From: Halopiger xanaduensis SH-6
GTDB taxonomy: Archaea > Halobacteriota > Halobacteria > Halobacteriales > Natrialbaceae
Direction: 5' to 3'
Length of the DNA stretch: 64,000 nt
Assembly (NCBI RefSeq): GCF_000217715.1
Contig: NC_015666.1
Span: forward strand, 2,182,270 to 2,246,269
Shown here: piece after piece, positions 47,373-55,094 of the stretch
Layout of the letters: the number at the start of each line of letters is the position of its first letter
Numbering within the stretch: position 1 is the stretch's first letter
The notes under the pieces: model-generated
Database searches by the model: none
Told to the model about the DNA's origin: nothing
Seen by the model: only the letters and a program-made list of their open reading frames with translations
Program-made: the position numbers and the translations under genes

Positions 47373-48005
47373 TTACGTGAGGCCCGCGGTCCTGATCTCG
47401 GGATCGTCCCCCTCCTCGATCTCGACGATGCCGTCGAACAACTGTTTGAGCGTGTTCATCGTTTGATCGTCGTGAGCCGTCGAGTCGATGACGTAGACGC
47501 CCATCGCGTCGGCGCTCTGAATGCGGCCCGTAAAGACGTGGAGGAAGCGGAAAACCGTCTGGAGATCCGAGTACATCAGCAGCGTCGATACCGAATCCAG
47601 CAGGACGCGGTTTTCGGTCACGCCCCGCTCCTCGTAGAACTCCCGAAGGAACTCCGAGAGCTTGATCCCGATCCCGGTCATGTCGATCGGCGACGACGCG
47701 TACTTGATACGAGGGTCGTCCTCGACGGCGCCGATTCCGCGCTGTTTCGTCACGCAGTCGACGATCCCGATCGTGGCCTCGTCGCGCTCGAGGCCGTCTA
47801 CATCGTCGAACCGCTCGAGGACCTTGTCGGCGCTGTCCTTGGTCGTCACGACGATCGAGCCGTCGTTTCGGACGGCACCGTTCGTGAGGATCTCGTAGGC
47901 GAGTTGACGTTTCCCGGTCAGCGGCGGCCCTGCGATAAGGACGTTCGTCCCCGGGTCGAGTTCGGCGTCCGGGAGGGCATCTACGAGATTATACATAATA
48001 CTCAT
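47373..48005 (-). CDS. RecA-superfamily ATPase (KaiC/HTR-like)
   Basis: A 210-residue single RecA-like domain from ATG 48005 (the frame stays open to 48041). Walker A is A-G-P-P-L-T-G-K-R near 25-33 and a Walker-B-like R-V-L-L-D-S-V-S-T-L is near 130. The C-terminal acidic segment ends the domain without a second module, unlike KaiC. Such RadA/KaiC-related single-domain ATPases are abundant in haloarchaea and often signal-linked; exact role unknown. An AT-rich promoter region precedes it. Confidence 0.82.
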   Translation of the reverse strand: MSIMYNLVDALPDAELDPGTNVLIAGPPLTGKRQLAYEILTNGAVRNDGSIVVTTKDSADKVLERFDDVDGLERDEATIGIVDCVTKQRGIGAVEDDPRIKYASSPIDMTGIGIKLSEFLREFYEERGVTENRVLLDSVSTLLMYSDLQTVFRFLHVFTGRIQSADAMGVYVIDSTAHDDQTMNTLKQLFDGIVEIEEGDDPEIRTAGLT

Positions 48006-48157
48006 ACACGTCTCAGCCGTGGCGACAACCACTGCTGGCACCGCTGTCTCCGCCGTGCGTGATAGGAGAATACAGGAACCAGTTTATAATCCTTTTGATT
48101 AGTTGTCAATTAGCGATCGCCATTTCGAACGGCAATCAAACCCGGCGAGTCCGTTCC

Positions 48158-49018
48158 TTACAGTCCGCTTACGGCAGGTACTGCGCGACCGACGATAAAC
48201 GCCAGCGACGCGAGAAACATCCCGTACTTGAGATGGGACTGGCCGGCGGTTGGATCCCCGACGCTCTCGGCGGCCGCGTAGAGCATGATCGCGTCCGCCG
48301 GCACCACAACGAGCAGGTACGCGACGCCGAAGTACCCGAGCAAGTACGGAACCGGACTGGCGAGGACGGCGATCGCGAGGAGGATGGCGCTGAGCGCGAT
48401 GGCACGTCGTTCGCCGATGGCGATCGGGAGCGTACGCAGGCCCTCCGCGCGGTCGCCTTCGATATCCTCGACGTCCTTGATGATCTCCCGCGTAAGCGTC
48501 GCGATTGCCGCCAGCAGCGCTAGCACCACCGCCGGTTCGACGTCGCCGTACTCCCCGACCGCCGCGGCGCCGAACAGGAACGTACTCCCGACGAGGTAGG
48601 CGACGACCGCGTTGCCGACCCCGGGAAGCCCCTTGAAGAACTCGGTGTAGGCCACCAGGGCGACGAGGTTGACGACCGCGATCCCGATCGCGAGCAGCGG
48701 CAGCGTGACCGCTAATCCGGTGGCGAGCGCAAAGAGGACGAGGCTGTAGGCAAGCGCTCCGCGAGCACTTACCGCACCCCGCGGAATCGCTCGTTCGGGC
48801 TGGTTGATCCGATCGATCTCGCGGTCGAAGTAGTCGTTGATCGCGTTACCCGCGCCGACCGCTAAGCCGGTCGCCGCGACCGCAGCCGCGACCGCGACTG
48901 GCGCTTCGGTCACCCCGCCAGCGACGAACGCCCCGATGAACGTCAGGACGCTCGCCGCGATCACGTTCACCGGCCGCAGCAACTCGAGCAACCCGCGCAC
49001 CGTCTCTCCCGCAGTCAT
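48158..49018 (-). CDS. UbiA prenyltransferase, digeranylgeranylglyceryl phosphate synthase
   Basis: A 286-residue membrane prenyltransferase with about nine helices. The two Asp-rich motifs are present: N-A-I-N-D-Y-F-D-R-E-I-D (first) and D-V-E-D-I-E-G-D-R (second). The segment I-N-Q-P-E-R-A-I-P-R-G is typical of the archaeal (S)-2,3-di-O-geranylgeranylglyceryl phosphate synthase group. It adds the second geranylgeranyl chain in ether-lipid synthesis, upstream of CDP-archaeol and PssA (also in this window). Other UbiA substrates are less likely. Confidence 0.9.
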   Translation of the reverse strand: MTAGETVRGLLELLRPVNVIAASVLTFIGAFVAGGVTEAPVAVAAAVAATGLAVGAGNAINDYFDREIDRINQPERAIPRGAVSARGALAYSLVLFALATGLAVTLPLLAIGIAVVNLVALVAYTEFFKGLPGVGNAVVAYLVGSTFLFGAAAVGEYGDVEPAVVLALLAAIATLTREIIKDVEDIEGDRAEGLRTLPIAIGERRAIALSAILLAIAVLASPVPYLLGYFGVAYLLVVVPADAIMLYAAAESVGDPTAGQSHLKYGMFLASLAFIVGRAVPAVSGL

Positions 49019-49153
49019 CTCGTTGCCGGGAGTGCTCAGGCAGGCCGGTTAAACGGTGCGATCCGGCCCGCGTTCGAAAGTGCATCTCGCAGTGGACGAC
49101 GGTCAGTAGGATTCCGTTCGGAAGAATACAGTCACGTTCAGATTCACAGCCCG

Positions 49154-49336
49154 TTATCGCCACTCCTCGAGATCGCAGAGGGTGCCCGCCTCGACCGAGA
49201 TCCACTTTCTCACCCGCTCGTCACCGCTGGCATCGACGGGAACGGCCGTCCAGAGCCCCTCGTCGTCGGTCAGCAACTCGAGCGGTGCGGTGCCGTCGTA
49301 TCCGTCGTCCGCGACGGGGGATTCATTCACCGTCAT
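49154..49336 (-). CDS. Small haloarchaeal protein (DUF7511-like)
   Basis: A 60-residue ORF from ATG 49336. The sequence A-P-L-E-L-L-T-D-D-E-G-L-W-T-A-V-P-V-D-A is followed by R-K-W-I-S-V-E-A-G-T-L-C-D-L-E-E-W, a compact pattern shared by small acidic haloarchaeal proteins. No signal or membrane segment. It is the last core-type protein gene before the tRNA and island. Function unknown. Confidence 0.65.
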   Translation of the reverse strand: MTVNESPVADDGYDGTAPLELLTDDEGLWTAVPVDASGDERVRKWISVEAGTLCDLEEWR

Positions 49337-49518
49337 ATGCGTCGCTACGAGCGCCATATAAAGAGCCGCGCCGCTAATTTCCAGCCGCTGGGAATGTGAG
49401 ACGACGTCGGCGGGCTCGAATAGATGACTGCAGTCGGGGCTTTAGCAGTGTGCCTACGTCTGTCGGAATGGGTGAAAATCGAGTCACTTATACGGACCCA
49501 TCGGATACGATATGGCGA

Positions 49519-49593
49519 GGGCGCTTAGCTCAGTCTGGACAGAGTGCTTGGCTTCGGACCAAGTTGCCGCGGGTTCAAATCCTGCAGCGCCCA
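49519..49593 (+). tRNA. tRNA-Arg (anticodon UCG)
   Basis: A complete cloverleaf of 75 nt: acceptor GGGCGCT paired with AGCGCCC plus discriminator A, D-arm with AGCTCAGTCTGGACAGAGTG, anticodon stem CTTGG/CCAAG closing loop CTTCGGA (anticodon TCG), and T-arm GCGGG-TTCAAAT-CCTGC. No CCA is encoded and no intron is seen. A CTTATACGG TATA-like box about 29 bp upstream fits a haloarchaeal promoter. The accessory region begins just after it, so its 3' end is the probable integration site. Confidence 0.96.
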
Positions 49594-49645
49594 TAACGCG
49601 CCATAACGATTAGGAGTCAACAGACGGCGTCGGGGTACTTTTAAA

Positions 49646-49671
49646 GACACCCACCTTCGCAGGTGGGAGTC
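49646..49671. repeat. Strong hairpin just downstream of tRNA-Arg (possible IS200/IS605-type end)
   Basis: GACACCCACCT and AGGTGGGAGTC are inverted copies with one mismatch, separated by TCGC. A hairpin of about 11 bp with a tetraloop and flanking TTTTAAAG resembles the subterminal hairpins of IS200/IS605-family ends in haloarchaea, or a terminator. No transposase or TnpB gene is next to it, so it would be a solo remnant. Confidence 0.5.
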
Positions 49672-49889
49672 CATTATGCCGCATATTGGGGGTCGACTCC
49701 GTCATGCGATTCGCTAGAGTCAACATTGAGATGCGTTCACATAATTCTATGGGCCTTACTAGAACATGTTAAATCGGAATTGTACATCTACTGCTCACAG
49801 CTATGGACCTAAGCAGCAATGTTGCAATATTGGCGCATTTGTGGGTCTAAGATTGAGGGATAATTCGTGTTAACTGAAATTTCTTCCAC

Positions 49890-50249
49890 CTACCCGAGAT
49901 AATCTTCATCAATCAGCTTCTGAAGAGAGACGCCCTCAAGCCTGTAGAGGAGCTCTCCCAGTTCGCTATCGTCGTTGAACTGGTAGAGAGGGCTATGTCC
50001 GCCCTCAATATCCCGAGTGTGCTTGATGACATCAAGACGCTCCAGAGTGTCAATATTATTATAGACAGTACTACGGGCTACGCCAGCAAGCCGGGAGACC
50101 TCAGACACGCTAATATCCCGGCCCCGTTCGGAGATGAACGCCCCGATAATCTTCACCCGAGCACTGTCTCCAAAGAGATACGTCAGCGGCGCCTCCTCAG
50201 CATAGTGGTCAGTCTCAACCGCGGTCTGGTGAGTCGGCTGCTCAGTCAT
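49890..50249 (-). CDS. Winged-helix transcriptional regulator
   Basis: A 119-residue protein with a central winged helix (about 25-95). F-G-D-S-A-R-V-K-I-I-G-A-F is the first helix, and V-S-E-V-S-R-L-A-G-V-A-R-S-T-V-Y-N-N is the recognition part. A short C-terminal helix (L-L-Y-R-L-E-G-V-S-L-Q-K-L-I) ends the chain. Such small regulators are frequent on haloarchaeal plasmids and proviruses. It is the first island gene after the tRNA. Target unknown. Confidence 0.8.
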   Translation of the reverse strand: MTEQPTHQTAVETDHYAEEAPLTYLFGDSARVKIIGAFISERGRDISVSEVSRLAGVARSTVYNNIDTLERLDVIKHTRDIEGGHSPLYQFNDDSELGELLYRLEGVSLQKLIDEDYLG

Positions 50250-50406
50250 GCTATTTCATGAATGGTCCTTCCCGCCCATAACTGTTTCGTAGAAAATCCA
50301 TACCTGTAGTACCTCTACAACAGGTTGAGCTCAAGTGTTGAGGGTTAATAGATGCCAATCGGGCATTATTCACTTCCCCCCACCCACATAGCTAGATAAT
50401 GAAGTC

Positions 50407-50688
50407 TTAATCGGTCCCGATGCCGAAGGGGACATCACCTCCGTTATCCTCGATGAATTCGATTGCCGCCTGCTCGTCCACGATGTGATAAGTTCCCGTT
50501 GCACCATACTCGGCCCAACCGGCTTTGTTTTGAGTCACCATCTCATCTAAAAGTTCCTTCCCCCGACCACGAGCGTGGCTGGGGAGGACGCAGACAATCG
50601 CTTCTTCGGGCGCATGACGCGCATTCTGGAATCCGCGCCGGAGCGCCTTCTCGGTCATCCGGACCTCCATCGCCTGGTCAGATACCAT
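50407..50688 (-). CDS. Hypothetical protein
   Basis: A 93-residue acidic protein I do not recognise. Visible segments include A-L-R-R-G-F-Q-N-A-R-H-A-P, E-A-I-V-C-V-L-P-S-H-A-R-G-R-G-K-E-L-L and A-A-I-E-F-I-E-D-N-G-G-D. The pattern suggests an alpha/beta fold with one central strand (I-V-C-V-L-P). No signal or membrane helix. It lies between the first regulator and the long repeat-bearing gap; both are on the minus strand. Confidence 0.6.
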   Translation of the reverse strand: MVSDQAMEVRMTEKALRRGFQNARHAPEEAIVCVLPSHARGRGKELLDEMVTQNKAGWAEYGATGTYHIVDEQAAIEFIEDNGGDVPFGIGTD

Positions 50689-51397
50689 TCGTGCGTTGTT
50701 GCTAGTCCCCCCACCAGTTTAAATCTTTTGTGGGGCTCGGTGATAATACCCTATATACGACTATAAATTATTGAACAATCCGTATCACACTTCCGGACCA
50801 GTCCGGCGCCCTCGGTCGCGTATGCTGAACCCATACCTACGGTCCGTCTTCGGCCTGGGATGCTCACATCGGGCGGCCGCATACGGTCTGACGTGGAACT
50901 GGTATGTCGTCTACGTGCGCGTACATCCCCTTTCTTATCGAACTGGTAGTCCAACCACGCCTCTTGGCTACCGGACGCCCATTGTCGAATAAGCCTGCTT
51001 GTAATGAACCCACCAACCTGTGCGACGTAGGGACGTGAATAATCCCATCTCTTATCCTACGTCACATATTGGCGAATTATGGGGAATAAGACCGCTCCTT
51101 ATTCAACACCTCATGTTAGCTGATTGGGAGAATAAGGTGATAGCTTATTCGCGCACTGCCAGATGAGTTCAATGATAGCGTGCACGCGTAACCGAGGTGA
51201 GTGGTTGCACGAGTTTCACGGCCCGGGGTGTCGTTAGTATGGTAGATTAAAATCGCAAGGCGTGAAACTGGCGGATGAAAAGCTATCTTGAATTCGACTC
51301 ATCAATACCATTCATTACATTGGATTAGAGCGAGATAGATTGGGGGGTGTAGCCGATAACGCAACTTTTTTATCTATGGGGTTTGTACATGGGAGTG
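50689..51397. other. Long intergenic region with inverted-repeat array (GHKL gene promoter)
   Basis: 709 bp without a convincing gene. It holds an AT-rich promoter-like CTATAAATTA near 50760, a weak 56-codon frame from ATG 50822 (+), and from 50987 four spaced GAATAAG-type inverted repeats. A TTTTTTATCT TATA-like box at about 51365-51374 lies about 26 bp before the GHKL ATG. A minus-strand frame (50751-50954) is also open; neither shows a recognisable domain. Confidence 0.6.
50987..51150. repeat. Array of GAATAAG-N7-CTTATTC inverted repeats
   Basis: Boxes 51084-51104 and 51130-51150 are exact GAATAAG-N7-CTTATTC (7-bp arms, 7-bp spacer). The box at 51037-51057 is a near copy (GAATAAT-N7-CTTATCC). 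At 50987 only the left arm GAATAAG is intact. Starts are 50, 47 and 46 bp apart, 4 to 5 helical turns. Regular spacing suggests cooperative protein binding: operators for the downstream ATPase gene or replication iterons. Confidence 0.75.
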
Positions 51398-53683
51398 ATG
51401 AACGGTTCCGACACTTACGACCTCAAGCCGTCCAAGGAAGCGTATCAGGCTGTTAAGTCCGACGTTACTCCTGTGTCGGCTTTTAAGGAGCTCGTGGACA
51501 ACGCGCTCGATAACTGGCGGCGCGTCCTCGATGGGCTCGACCCGGTGACTATTGAGATTGAGTACCACGATGGCGGGCCGGATGGGGAGGACGAGGTTGT
51601 TATTCGTGACGATAGCGGTGGTGTTGAGGAGGACGACCTCCAGATTCTCTTTGCCCTTGGTCAGTCGAAGAAGGAAGATATTGCCGGCTCTATCGGTGCC
51701 TACGGCATTGGCGCGAAGAAGGCCATCCTCAACCTCGGGAATAAGGCGACTATTCGTAGTCGCCACATGTACGCCGATACCGGCTTCGGGTTCACCATCG
51801 ACGAGGAGTGGCTTCAGGATGACGAGGATTGGACTGTCGAGAAGGAGGAGTACGAGGACATTGAGGCGGGGGTCACTGAGATTCGCATTAGCGACCTCAA
51901 CACTCCTTGGAATAAGTACCGGGAGAACCTCGTTGAGGACCTCAGCAAGACCTACCAGTACTTCCTGGACCCCGACAGGATGGAAGACTTCGAGCCCGTC
52001 TCTATTATCATCCGTGAGTACGATACGGATGGGGAGGCCACCGATACGATTGAGGTGGAGCCTCCTGAGCCTGTTGACTGGTCGTTCACTCCGATGGATG
52101 GCTTGTTCGTGCGCCGCTACGAGGGTATTGACCTCCAGTCTAAGGAGTTTGAGGCCGAGGTCACTCTGAACGTGACTGTCGGTCTCATGAGGGAAGCCAG
52201 TGCCGAGGATTCCGGGGCGGACATCTTCTGCCAGAACCGTCTCGTTCTTAGCGGGGTCACGGATGAGCGTGCTGGCTTCGGTATGGGTAGCAATTCGTCC
52301 AAGCTCGGGAAGTTTTCCGGCCAGCACCGGAGGCTTCGCGTTATCATCGAGTTCGAGACGGAGGGCGACGCGCGGATTCTTCCTTGGGACGCCCAGAAGT
52401 CCGACATCGACCCGTACACCCGGGTTTCCCGCGCTGCCCGCGATTGGATTGGTCGCATCGTTAGGCCCTACTACCTTGCTGCGGGCGCCTACGACCACGT
52501 CCCCACGACGCTCACTCGTCCCTACGACAGGGACTGTGAGCATTCCGTCACCAAGCATCTTGACGACCCCTACGATTACGAGGGTCGCAAGCGGGTCATG
52601 CACAAGCCTGATACCGACTTCTCGGATGCGAAGGAGATTACGGAGCGGGTCGATGTGACTACCGCTCTTCGGATTTACTCGCCGGACCCGCTCCCTGATG
52701 AGTTCGAGCCTGCCTACCGGGAGGAGTTCCTGCGTACCCTTCGGGATGAGTACGACATCGACGTGGACCGTGAAGAGTCGATTCCGACTCCGTTCATTCC
52801 GGCTGCTGAGGTTCCCGATGACCTGGATATGGATGAGTCCCACCGGACGCGGATGAACCTGACCCAGCACGCGCGTGAGGACGCTGCTGTGGACCCGCCC
52901 CAGCGCAAGGTTGGGTTCCCTGACTGGCAGCAGCCCCTTTATGACACGTTGCTTCGGGAGCAGATTCTGAGCCAGCAGGCGGATGAGGACGCTGATAAGG
53001 AGCCCGCTCAGCGTACTGTCGGGTTCCCCGATTGGGGGCAGGCTCGTTATGAGGAGTTGCTCCAGGAGAAGCTTGATTCCGATGTCGACCTCGAAGAGCT
53101 GGAGACGGTCGAGCTTGGTTACGACTTCGATGTTGAGGAGTTGAAGACTAGCGAGGTTGATGAGGACGAGGAGAGCGACGAGCCGGAGGAGCCTGCCGAG
53201 GGTGAGGAGACTGACGAGCTGGAGGAGTCGGACGATTCTCCTGACATCGATGGGGAGACTGGCGAGCTGGAGGAGTCGGACGATACTCCTAACATCGACG
53301 AGGAGACTGACGAGCTGGAGGAGTCGGACGATACTCCCGACATTGATGAGGAGAGCGATGTCGAGAGCATTGATTCCGAGAGGCCGGCGTCCGATGTCGG
53401 CAAGTCTAGCGGAGAGAGTGTCGATGGGGTTGATACGGATGACGAGCCTACCCAGATTGAGTTGTCGTCCGATACTGGTACGTCTTCTACCGCCATTACG
53501 CCTCACGACACCGACGACAGTGAGACGACGATTGAGACGAGTGGCCAGGTGTTGGAGCTGACCGACGAGCAGTGGAACACCCTTGTCGAGGCGCTTGGGC
53601 TCGACGAGGATGCCACCACTGAGGAGGTCCGGGAGCGGCTCTTCGAGACGATGGATACCCTTCGGAAGCTCCCGACGTCGTAG
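51398..53683 (+). CDS. GHKL ATPase, MORC/MutL-like
   Basis: A 761-residue protein (ATG 51398; 51389 also in frame). Bergerat-fold motifs: F-K-E-L-V-D-N-A-L-D (Asn35), D-D-S-G-G (71-75) and G-S-I-G-A-Y-G-I-G-A-K-K (97-108). A transducer-like domain follows, with L-P-W-D-A-Q-K-S-D-I-D placing Lys334 where MORC/MutL/gyrase proteins hold a phosphate-sensing lysine. Residues about 500-560 contain two copies of a V-G-F-P-D-W unit. An acidic 16-residue triple repeat (about 605-652) and a C-terminal helical domain (L-T-D-E-Q-W-N-T-L-V-E-A-L-G-L) complete it. No nuclease motif is seen. Codon use is richer in T-ended codons than in the core genes. Function unknown; a defence role is plausible. Confidence 0.85.
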   Translation: MNGSDTYDLKPSKEAYQAVKSDVTPVSAFKELVDNALDNWRRVLDGLDPVTIEIEYHDGGPDGEDEVVIRDDSGGVEEDDLQILFALGQSKKEDIAGSIGAYGIGAKKAILNLGNKATIRSRHMYADTGFGFTIDEEWLQDDEDWTVEKEEYEDIEAGVTEIRISDLNTPWNKYRENLVEDLSKTYQYFLDPDRMEDFEPVSIIIREYDTDGEATDTIEVEPPEPVDWSFTPMDGLFVRRYEGIDLQSKEFEAEVTLNVTVGLMREASAEDSGADIFCQNRLVLSGVTDERAGFGMGSNSSKLGKFSGQHRRLRVIIEFETEGDARILPWDAQKSDIDPYTRVSRAARDWIGRIVRPYYLAAGAYDHVPTTLTRPYDRDCEHSVTKHLDDPYDYEGRKRVMHKPDTDFSDAKEITERVDVTTALRIYSPDPLPDEFEPAYREEFLRTLRDEYDIDVDREESIPTPFIPAAEVPDDLDMDESHRTRMNLTQHAREDAAVDPPQRKVGFPDWQQPLYDTLLREQILSQQADEDADKEPAQRTVGFPDWGQARYEELLQEKLDSDVDLEELETVELGYDFDVEELKTSEVDEDEESDEPEEPAEGEETDELEESDDSPDIDGETGELEESDDTPNIDEETDELEESDDTPDIDEESDVESIDSERPASDVGKSSGESVDGVDTDDEPTQIELSSDTGTSSTAITPHDTDDSETTIETSGQVLELTDEQWNTLVEALGLDEDATTEEVRERLFETMDTLRKLPTS
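53210..53353 (+). repeat. Three 48-bp tandem repeats inside the GHKL gene
   Basis: Units at 53210-53257, 53258-53305 and 53306-53353 encode T-D/G-E-L-E-E-S-D-D-S/T-P-D/N-I-D-G/E-E. They differ by only a few bases, implying recent duplication or slippage. Copy number probably varies between strains. The segment is acidic and likely disordered. Confidence 0.9.
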
Positions 53684-53736
53684 TCTCTCTCCTTATTCTC
53701 TTAACCTGAAGTCTAGCATTTATCAGAGCCGCGCTT

Positions 53737-53961
53737 GTGGAATCAGTGTTGGGTGAGGCCAGAGAGTTCGTATTACCCCATATGTCCTCTAAGTATGGGG
53801 CCACAGAAAGCGATGTAGAGATTCGAAGAGTGAGTGTCTTGTCGAAACTACTCGATGGAGAACAGAAGCATGAACCTCTCTGTGACCTCTGTGAGACATA
53901 TCTTGATGAGCTTGATTCTCTCCTCTTTGAATGGGAGTGTCGGTCAAATACTTCTCACTAG
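53737..53961 (+). CDS. Small hypothetical protein with C-x2-C
   Basis: A 74-codon frame from GTG 53737 immediately after the GHKL gene. It contains Y-G-A-T-E-S-D-V-E-I-R-R-V-S-V-L-S-K-L-L-D and C-D-L-C-E-T-Y-L-D-E-L-D. The helical, charged content looks protein-like. It ends tail-to-tail with a 4-bp overlap against the zinc-ribbon ORF at 53958-54125. Function unknown; start uncertain. Confidence 0.45.
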   Translation: MESVLGEAREFVLPHMSSKYGATESDVEIRRVSVLSKLLDGEQKHEPLCDLCETYLDELDSLLFEWECRSNTSH

Positions 53962-54125
53962 GACTCCAGTCGTACGGGCTCCCCGCACCGAGCGCACTCA
54001 CTACGCCGATTCCTGTCGGTCGGGTTCGCTCCCGTGTATATTTTCCATCCACAAACCGGGCACATTCTCCATCCTCCATCGTGTTCGTCTGGACATTGCG
54101 GCCATACATAGCTCTCATTTGACAT
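53958..54125 (-). CDS. Small zinc-ribbon protein
   Basis: A 55-residue ORF from ATG 54125. Cysteines occur as W-P-Q-C-P, M-C-P-V-C-G-W and C-A-R-C-G-E, spaced so that two C-x2-C knuckles can form a zinc ribbon. Such mini-ribbons occur often in haloarchaeal viruses and plasmids. It is convergent with the preceding small ORF. Confidence 0.55.
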   Translation of the reverse strand: MSNESYVWPQCPDEHDGGWRMCPVCGWKIYTGANPTDRNRRSECARCGEPVRLES

Positions 54126-54225
54126 ATTTGTGATGCTCGAATATGGCCCCAAAGGTTTGTTCCACTTCGAGACAGAGAGTATAAGATGCGCTCTTTATCT
54201 GCTGTTCCACGCTATCTCAATACGT

Positions 54226-54414
54226 ATGACCGCCGAGGACTGGACACACGCCGAGGCAGAGGCGACCCGTGAGGAGACCGCTGACGCGGCGGGGATGTCC
54301 CCGAAAGAGATGGCCAGCCGCCGTGCGCTCCCGCTCCCCAACCGCGACCGAGCAGGCTGGCCTGGGGCATGGGAGGTCGTCGTCAACGAGAGCGGGGAGG
54401 TGGCCGATGATTGA
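54226..54414 (+). CDS. Small hypothetical protein, first of an overlapping trio
   Basis: A 62-residue acidic protein from ATG 54226 (M-T-A-E-D-W-T-H-A-E-A-E-A-T-R-E-E-T). Its C-terminal G-W-P-G-A-W-E-V-V-V-N-E-S-G-E resembles a small beta hairpin. Local GC is higher than in the flanking island DNA. Its stop overlaps the next start by 8 bases. Unrecognised. Confidence 0.5.
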   Translation: MTAEDWTHAEAEATREETADAAGMSPKEMASRRALPLPNRDRAGWPGAWEVVVNESGEVADD

Positions 54415-54739
54415 CGAGCAGTCGTGCCAGACTATCGACCCGCTCCCCGTCGCCGAGACACCGCGTGGTGATGGGCCAGCGGCCGAGCTGCGAGCGGAAC
54501 TTAGGATGGCACGCGAACTGCTGGCCGTCCGTGAGGCGCGAACGGGGCAAGGACAGCCCATCACCCCGCCCCCCTCGTCCGTCACCCGCCCCCGGTTAGC
54601 CGCACTCTCAGACAGCCAGCTCCGTGACCACATTACCCGGCTTGAACGGGACCTCGCTGATGTGCAGCGCGGGTTCGAGAAAGCGGAATATGCCCCGCTG
54701 AACGGTCGCTTGGACTATGTCGAGGGGGATGACCAATGA
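54407..54739 (+). CDS. Hypothetical coiled-coil protein, second of the trio
   Basis: A 110-residue protein from ATG 54407. It has two helical, charged segments, A-A-E-L-R-A-E-L-R-M-A-R-E-L-L-A-V-R near 25-42 and S-D-S-Q-L-R-D-H-I-T-R-L-E-R-D-L-A near 68-84, separated by a Pro-rich loop. A short coiled coil is likely. It overlaps both neighbours, so the three genes form one translationally coupled unit. Function unknown. Confidence 0.55.
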   Translation: MIDEQSCQTIDPLPVAETPRGDGPAAELRAELRMARELLAVREARTGQGQPITPPPSSVTRPRLAALSDSQLRDHITRLERDLADVQRGFEKAEYAPLNGRLDYVEGDDQ

Positions 54740-54903
54740 CAGGCATCAGCATCAGCATCGGCGACACGACAGTCTCGGTTGAGGGTGCGCCGGACGACGA
54801 CCTCACAGATGTCTCCCGGGCATTACACGCTGAGTTGGACTACTTGTCAGAACACCACCCTGCCCTCATCGTCGAGGTCTCACCAAGCGCAGACCAGTCG
54901 TAA
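54736..54903 (+). CDS. Small hypothetical protein, third of the trio
   Basis: A 55-residue ORF whose ATG at 54736 overlaps the preceding stop as ATGA. It reads M-T-G-I-S-I-S-I-G-D-T-T-V-S-V-E-G, then D-L-T-D-V-S-R-A-L-H-A-E-L-D-Y-L-S. The strand-then-helix pattern and overlap support a real gene. Function unknown. Confidence 0.5.
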   Translation: MTGISISIGDTTVSVEGAPDDDLTDVSRALHAELDYLSEHHPALIVEVSPSADQS

Positions 54904-54916
54904 ACACGCGTGCATA

Positions 54917-55087
54917 ATGCGCGGCCACGAAAATCAGGTCTGCTCAGTTCGCGAAGTCGGTCATCACTCCATTCGCGTCTCGGGGTGCGTCATCGTCAAG
55001 CGAATTCAGCGGCGGTACATCGCGCGGAGGGTCGCCGAGGTCGCCGAAATCTTTTGCCACACCTCTATATGCGTGAATACGTGCTAA
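54917..55087 (+). CDS. Possible Cys-containing small ORF
   Basis: A 56-codon frame from ATG 54917, 13 bases after the trio. It contains V-S-G-C-V-I-V-K-R-I-Q-R-R-Y-I-A-R-R-V-A and ends with several Cys. It is basic, unlike most haloarchaeal proteins. It converges on the recombinase gene, leaving 7 bases. Support is weak. Confidence 0.3.
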   Translation: MRGHENQVCSVREVGHHSIRVSGCVIVKRIQRRYIARRVAEVAEIFCHTSICVNTC

Positions 55088-55094
55088 GGTTTGG

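Noticed and set aside
50751-50992. Overlapping small ORFs on both strands in the GHKL upstream region
   Set aside because: Neither has a recognisable domain and the two compete for the same DNA; mentioned only in the region entry.
51374-53506. 710-codon open frame antisense to the GHKL gene
   Set aside because: It is Leu/Arg/Val-rich with no domain, and the opposite strand carries clear ATPase motifs. It arises because the T-ended codons of the real gene rarely give stops in the opposite frame.
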